Part shown: positions 6,069 to 7,823 of the stretch, piece after piece
Layout of the letters: each line of letters opens with the position of its first letter
Position numbering within the stretch: position 1 is the stretch's first letter
Assembly (NCBI GenBank): GCA_002414505.1
Contig: DHZF01000111.1
Location: 1 to 7,823 of the forward strand
Direction of reading: 5' to 3'
DNA length: 7,823 nt
Source of the DNA: Hyphomonas sp. UBA5111
Lineage (GTDB): Bacteria; Pseudomonadota; Alphaproteobacteria; Caulobacterales; Hyphomonadaceae
Made by a program: the position numbers and the translations under genes
The notes under the pieces: model-generated
The model's input: only the letters and a program-made list of their open reading frames with translations
Databases searched by the model: none
Told to the model about the DNA's origin: nothing

Positions 6069-7079
6069 ATGCGCATGAAGATGTTCGCCGCGGAGTCCCT
6101 TGAGGCCGCCAAAGCGATGATTTTTGCCGAAATGGGAGCTGACGCCGTCATCCTGTCCGAACGGGAGATCGAGGGTGGGGTGGAAGTTCGCGCGGCAACC
6201 GACAAACTCGGAGGCGGCGTGGTTCCAAGCGAGCCGCTGTTCCTGCGAGAGGCGCGTGGCGCCGGACATGGCCGCGGATCCGAAAACCCCCTCTACAGTC
6301 GTGTGCGCGACGCCCTGCTATGGCATGGTGCGCCCAAACGCTTTGCCGAGCGAGTGGCGCATGAAGGCGCTGGCCAGAACGCCATTCCAGGCGATTCGCC
6401 AGAGGAATCGATTGCCGCCGGACTTGAGCGCATCGTGACCTGCGACCCCATCGCGGCGCGTATGGAAAAAGATATCATCCTGATTGGCCCTCCGGGGCAT
6501 GGCCGTACCGCAACCGCGGCCAAGCTGACCCGTCGCGCGGCTGTGGCCCGCACGGCCATCCTGCCGGTGGCAGCTGACCTCGACGGCACGGCCGGCGGTG
6601 CACAGCTGGCCGCCTATCTGGAGCAAGAGCGGGGCCAGATCCGCACCGCCACCACGCCGGATGCCCTGTTCGACATGCTGCGCGCCGCGCGCGACGCCGG
6701 ACATCGCTGCGTCATCGACCTGCCCTCGATCAATCCATTCGACCAGGACGACATGGACAGCCTGCAGGACCTGATCCAGGTCGTGCGCGCCGAGCCCGTG
6801 CTCGTCATGTCGGCCGAAGGCCATCCGGAAGATCAGGCAGATGCAGCCCGCATCTTTGCCCGCGCCGGCATTCGCCGCGCCATTCTCACAAAACTCGATA
6901 TCGCCCGCAGACGGGGAGGGGCCATCTCCGCCCTGTCCTCGGCGGGCATCGCCTTCTCACACCTTGCCGTTACGCCTTTCATCGGCGGCGGATTGGTGCC
7001 GGCAGCGCCTTCCCGGTTGGCTGCCTTGTTGATGGAAGACGCCCCAGGCGATGTCATCGCCCTGAAAGGAGCTGCGTAG
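6069..7079 (+). CDS. flhF: FlhF-like SRP GTPase with degenerate nucleotide motifs
   Basis: FlhF is an SRP-family GTPase that directs flagellar assembly to the cell pole. The 336-residue product has the typical B-domain start (residues 2-31, MKMFAAESLEAAKAM and MGADAVILSEREIEGG), a Pro/Gly-rich linker (about 45-75), an N-type helical domain, and a G domain from about 135. The G1 loop reads GPPGHGRT (140-147), with arginine R146 replacing the invariant lysine. G2, normally DTYR, is DLDG (170-173). G3, normally DTAG, is DLPS (217-220). G4 is kept as TKLD (274-277), and the following GGAISAL resembles the family. Nucleotide binding may be impaired and hydrolysis is probably lost; this is inference. 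The start ATG 6069 has GGGAA at 6055-6059, nine bases upstream. It ends four bases before flhG. Confidence 0.88.
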   Translation: MRMKMFAAESLEAAKAMIFAEMGADAVILSEREIEGGVEVRAATDKLGGGVVPSEPLFLREARGAGHGRGSENPLYSRVRDALLWHGAPKRFAERVAHEGAGQNAIPGDSPEESIAAGLERIVTCDPIAARMEKDIILIGPPGHGRTATAAKLTRRAAVARTAILPVAADLDGTAGGAQLAAYLEQERGQIRTATTPDALFDMLRAARDAGHRCVIDLPSINPFDQDDMDSLQDLIQVVRAEPVLVMSAEGHPEDQADAARIFARAGIRRAILTKLDIARRRGGAISALSSAGIAFSHLAVTPFIGGGLVPAAPSRLAALLMEDAPGDVIALKGAA

Positions 7080-7083
7080 ACTT

Positions 7084-7823
7084 ATGAGCTTCATGCTTCG
7101 AAAATCGCAGGAACGGCCGTCCCAACGCCCGACTCCGCGCGTCGCGCCAGCCTCGATCATTGCCGTTGCCAGTGGCAAGGGCGGTGTTGGCAAGACCTTC
7201 ATGGCCATCACACTGGCCTCCGCATTCGCACAGGCCGGCAAGCGCACGCTGCTGGTGGATGGCGACCTTGGCCTGGCCAATGTCGACGTCCAGCTGGGTA
7301 TTGCACCGGAAACAGACCTCGCTGCGGTGATCGCCGGCTGGGTCGAACTGGATGATGCGGTGACGCCAGTTGATGGCGGCGCGGCGGATGGCGGCTTTGA
7401 CGTGCTGCCGGGCCGATCCGGCTCCGGTGCGCTGGCTGAACTGCCCCCCGAAGAAGTTGCCCGCCTCGCCGCGGGCCTGTCTGCTTTGGCGCTGCAATAC
7501 GATCAAGTGGTGGTCGATCTCGGCGCCGGGATCGAAGCGAACTGCATGCGTCTCGCACGGGCTGCCGACAAGGCGCTCATGGTGATTACCGACGAGCCGA
7601 CCTCGATGACGGATGCGTATGCCTTCATCAAGGTCCTGCGCGGCTATGCGCCGAACGTCGAACCCGTCATTTGTATCAACCAGGCCGAGTCCCGGGCCGC
7701 AGGTCAGCGCACCTATGAAGCGATTGCCCGTGCTTGTCAGACATTCCTCGGCTTCCGTCCTCACCTGGCAGGGACCGTGATGCGGGATCCAAAGGTGCGT
7801 GATGCGATCCGCTGCCAGAAGAC
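7084..7823 (+). CDS. flhG: FlhG (MinD/ParA-type ATPase), 3' end outside window
   Basis: FlhG (FleN, YlxH) is a MinD-like ATPase that works with FlhF to set flagellar number. The visible 246 codons include the deviant Walker A KGGVGKT (32-38, with signature lysine K32 and catalytic K37), the A' motif DGDLGLANVDVQLG (59-72), Walker B-like VVVDLGAG (142-149), and VITDEPTSMTDAYAFIK, typical of this family. ATPase residues look intact. The N-terminal 24 residues (MSFMLRKSQERPSQRP...) lack the DQAxxLR helix that in studied FlhG proteins stimulates FlhF GTPase activity. The start ATG 7084 lies four bases after the flhF stop, with AAGGAG at 7066-7071 twelve bases upstream, a rather long spacing. The gene runs off the window, so the C-terminal membrane-targeting helix cannot be judged. 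Confidence 0.93.
   Translation, partial: MSFMLRKSQERPSQRPTPRVAPASIIAVASGKGGVGKTFMAITLASAFAQAGKRTLLVDGDLGLANVDVQLGIAPETDLAAVIAGWVELDDAVTPVDGGAADGGFDVLPGRSGSGALAELPPEEVARLAAGLSALALQYDQVVVDLGAGIEANCMRLARAADKALMVITDEPTSMTDAYAFIKVLRGYAPNVEPVICINQAESRAAGQRTYEAIARACQTFLGFRPHLAGTVMRDPKVRDAIRCQK

Noticed and set aside
6061..6078. Tiny out-of-frame ORF (ATG 6061, five codons) overlapping the flhF start
   Set aside because: It is too short to support as a gene; the in-frame ATG 6069 gives the conserved FlhF N terminus.
1..7823. Insertion sequences, CRISPR arrays, tRNA or rRNA genes
   Set aside because: No terminal inverted repeats with a transposase, regular repeat-spacer pattern or RNA-gene signature was seen on reading the window.

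Overview
The window is high-GC DNA that looks alphaproteobacterial, most likely Caulobacterales or Hyphomonadaceae. This is inferred from gene content: a YbjN-type protein next to proC and a TetR-like gene, a SciP/DUF1153 cell-cycle regulator found in alphaproteobacteria that use CtrA, and a fliF-fliG-fliH-fliN order resembling the Caulobacter fliF operon. No taxon can be named from sequence alone. All genes I accept lie on the + strand; the long minus-strand reading frames are high-GC shadows.

Positions 1-3045 hold a housekeeping run: the 3' part of a YbjN-domain gene, proC (last step of proline synthesis), a TetR-like gene and an aminoglycoside-phosphotransferase-fold kinase. They are close-packed, with gaps of 0-14 bases, and are probably co-transcribed. 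A 210-base spacer then leads to sciP (3256-3528).

Positions 3529-7823 are flagellar. A short promoter region with a 9-bp inverted repeat and a CtrA-like box precedes four genes joined by three ATGA stop/start overlaps: a very small FliF (225 aa), FliG (309 aa), a short FliH-like protein (134 aa) and a minimal FliN (88 aa). After a 166-base spacer come flhF and the start of flhG, the pair that controls flagellar placement and number in polar flagellates.

The notable signal is that several parts of this module are reduced in a coherent way. FliF seems to keep only its two membrane helices, a stripped version of its third ring-building domain and the FliG-binding tail. FliH is too short to hold its usual FliI-binding half. 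FlhF has arginine for the P-loop lysine and has lost its G2 and G3 motifs. FlhG lacks the N-terminal helix that normally stimulates FlhF GTPase activity. FliG, in contrast, keeps all the charged torque residues and FliN keeps a complete SpoA domain. The module may therefore be a reduced but working rotor, or a specialised paralogue set whose full-length partners lie elsewhere. The two non-coding spacers around it share an AACGGAA element and GTTAA-type sites, which suggests common control, plausibly by the CtrA/SciP circuit.
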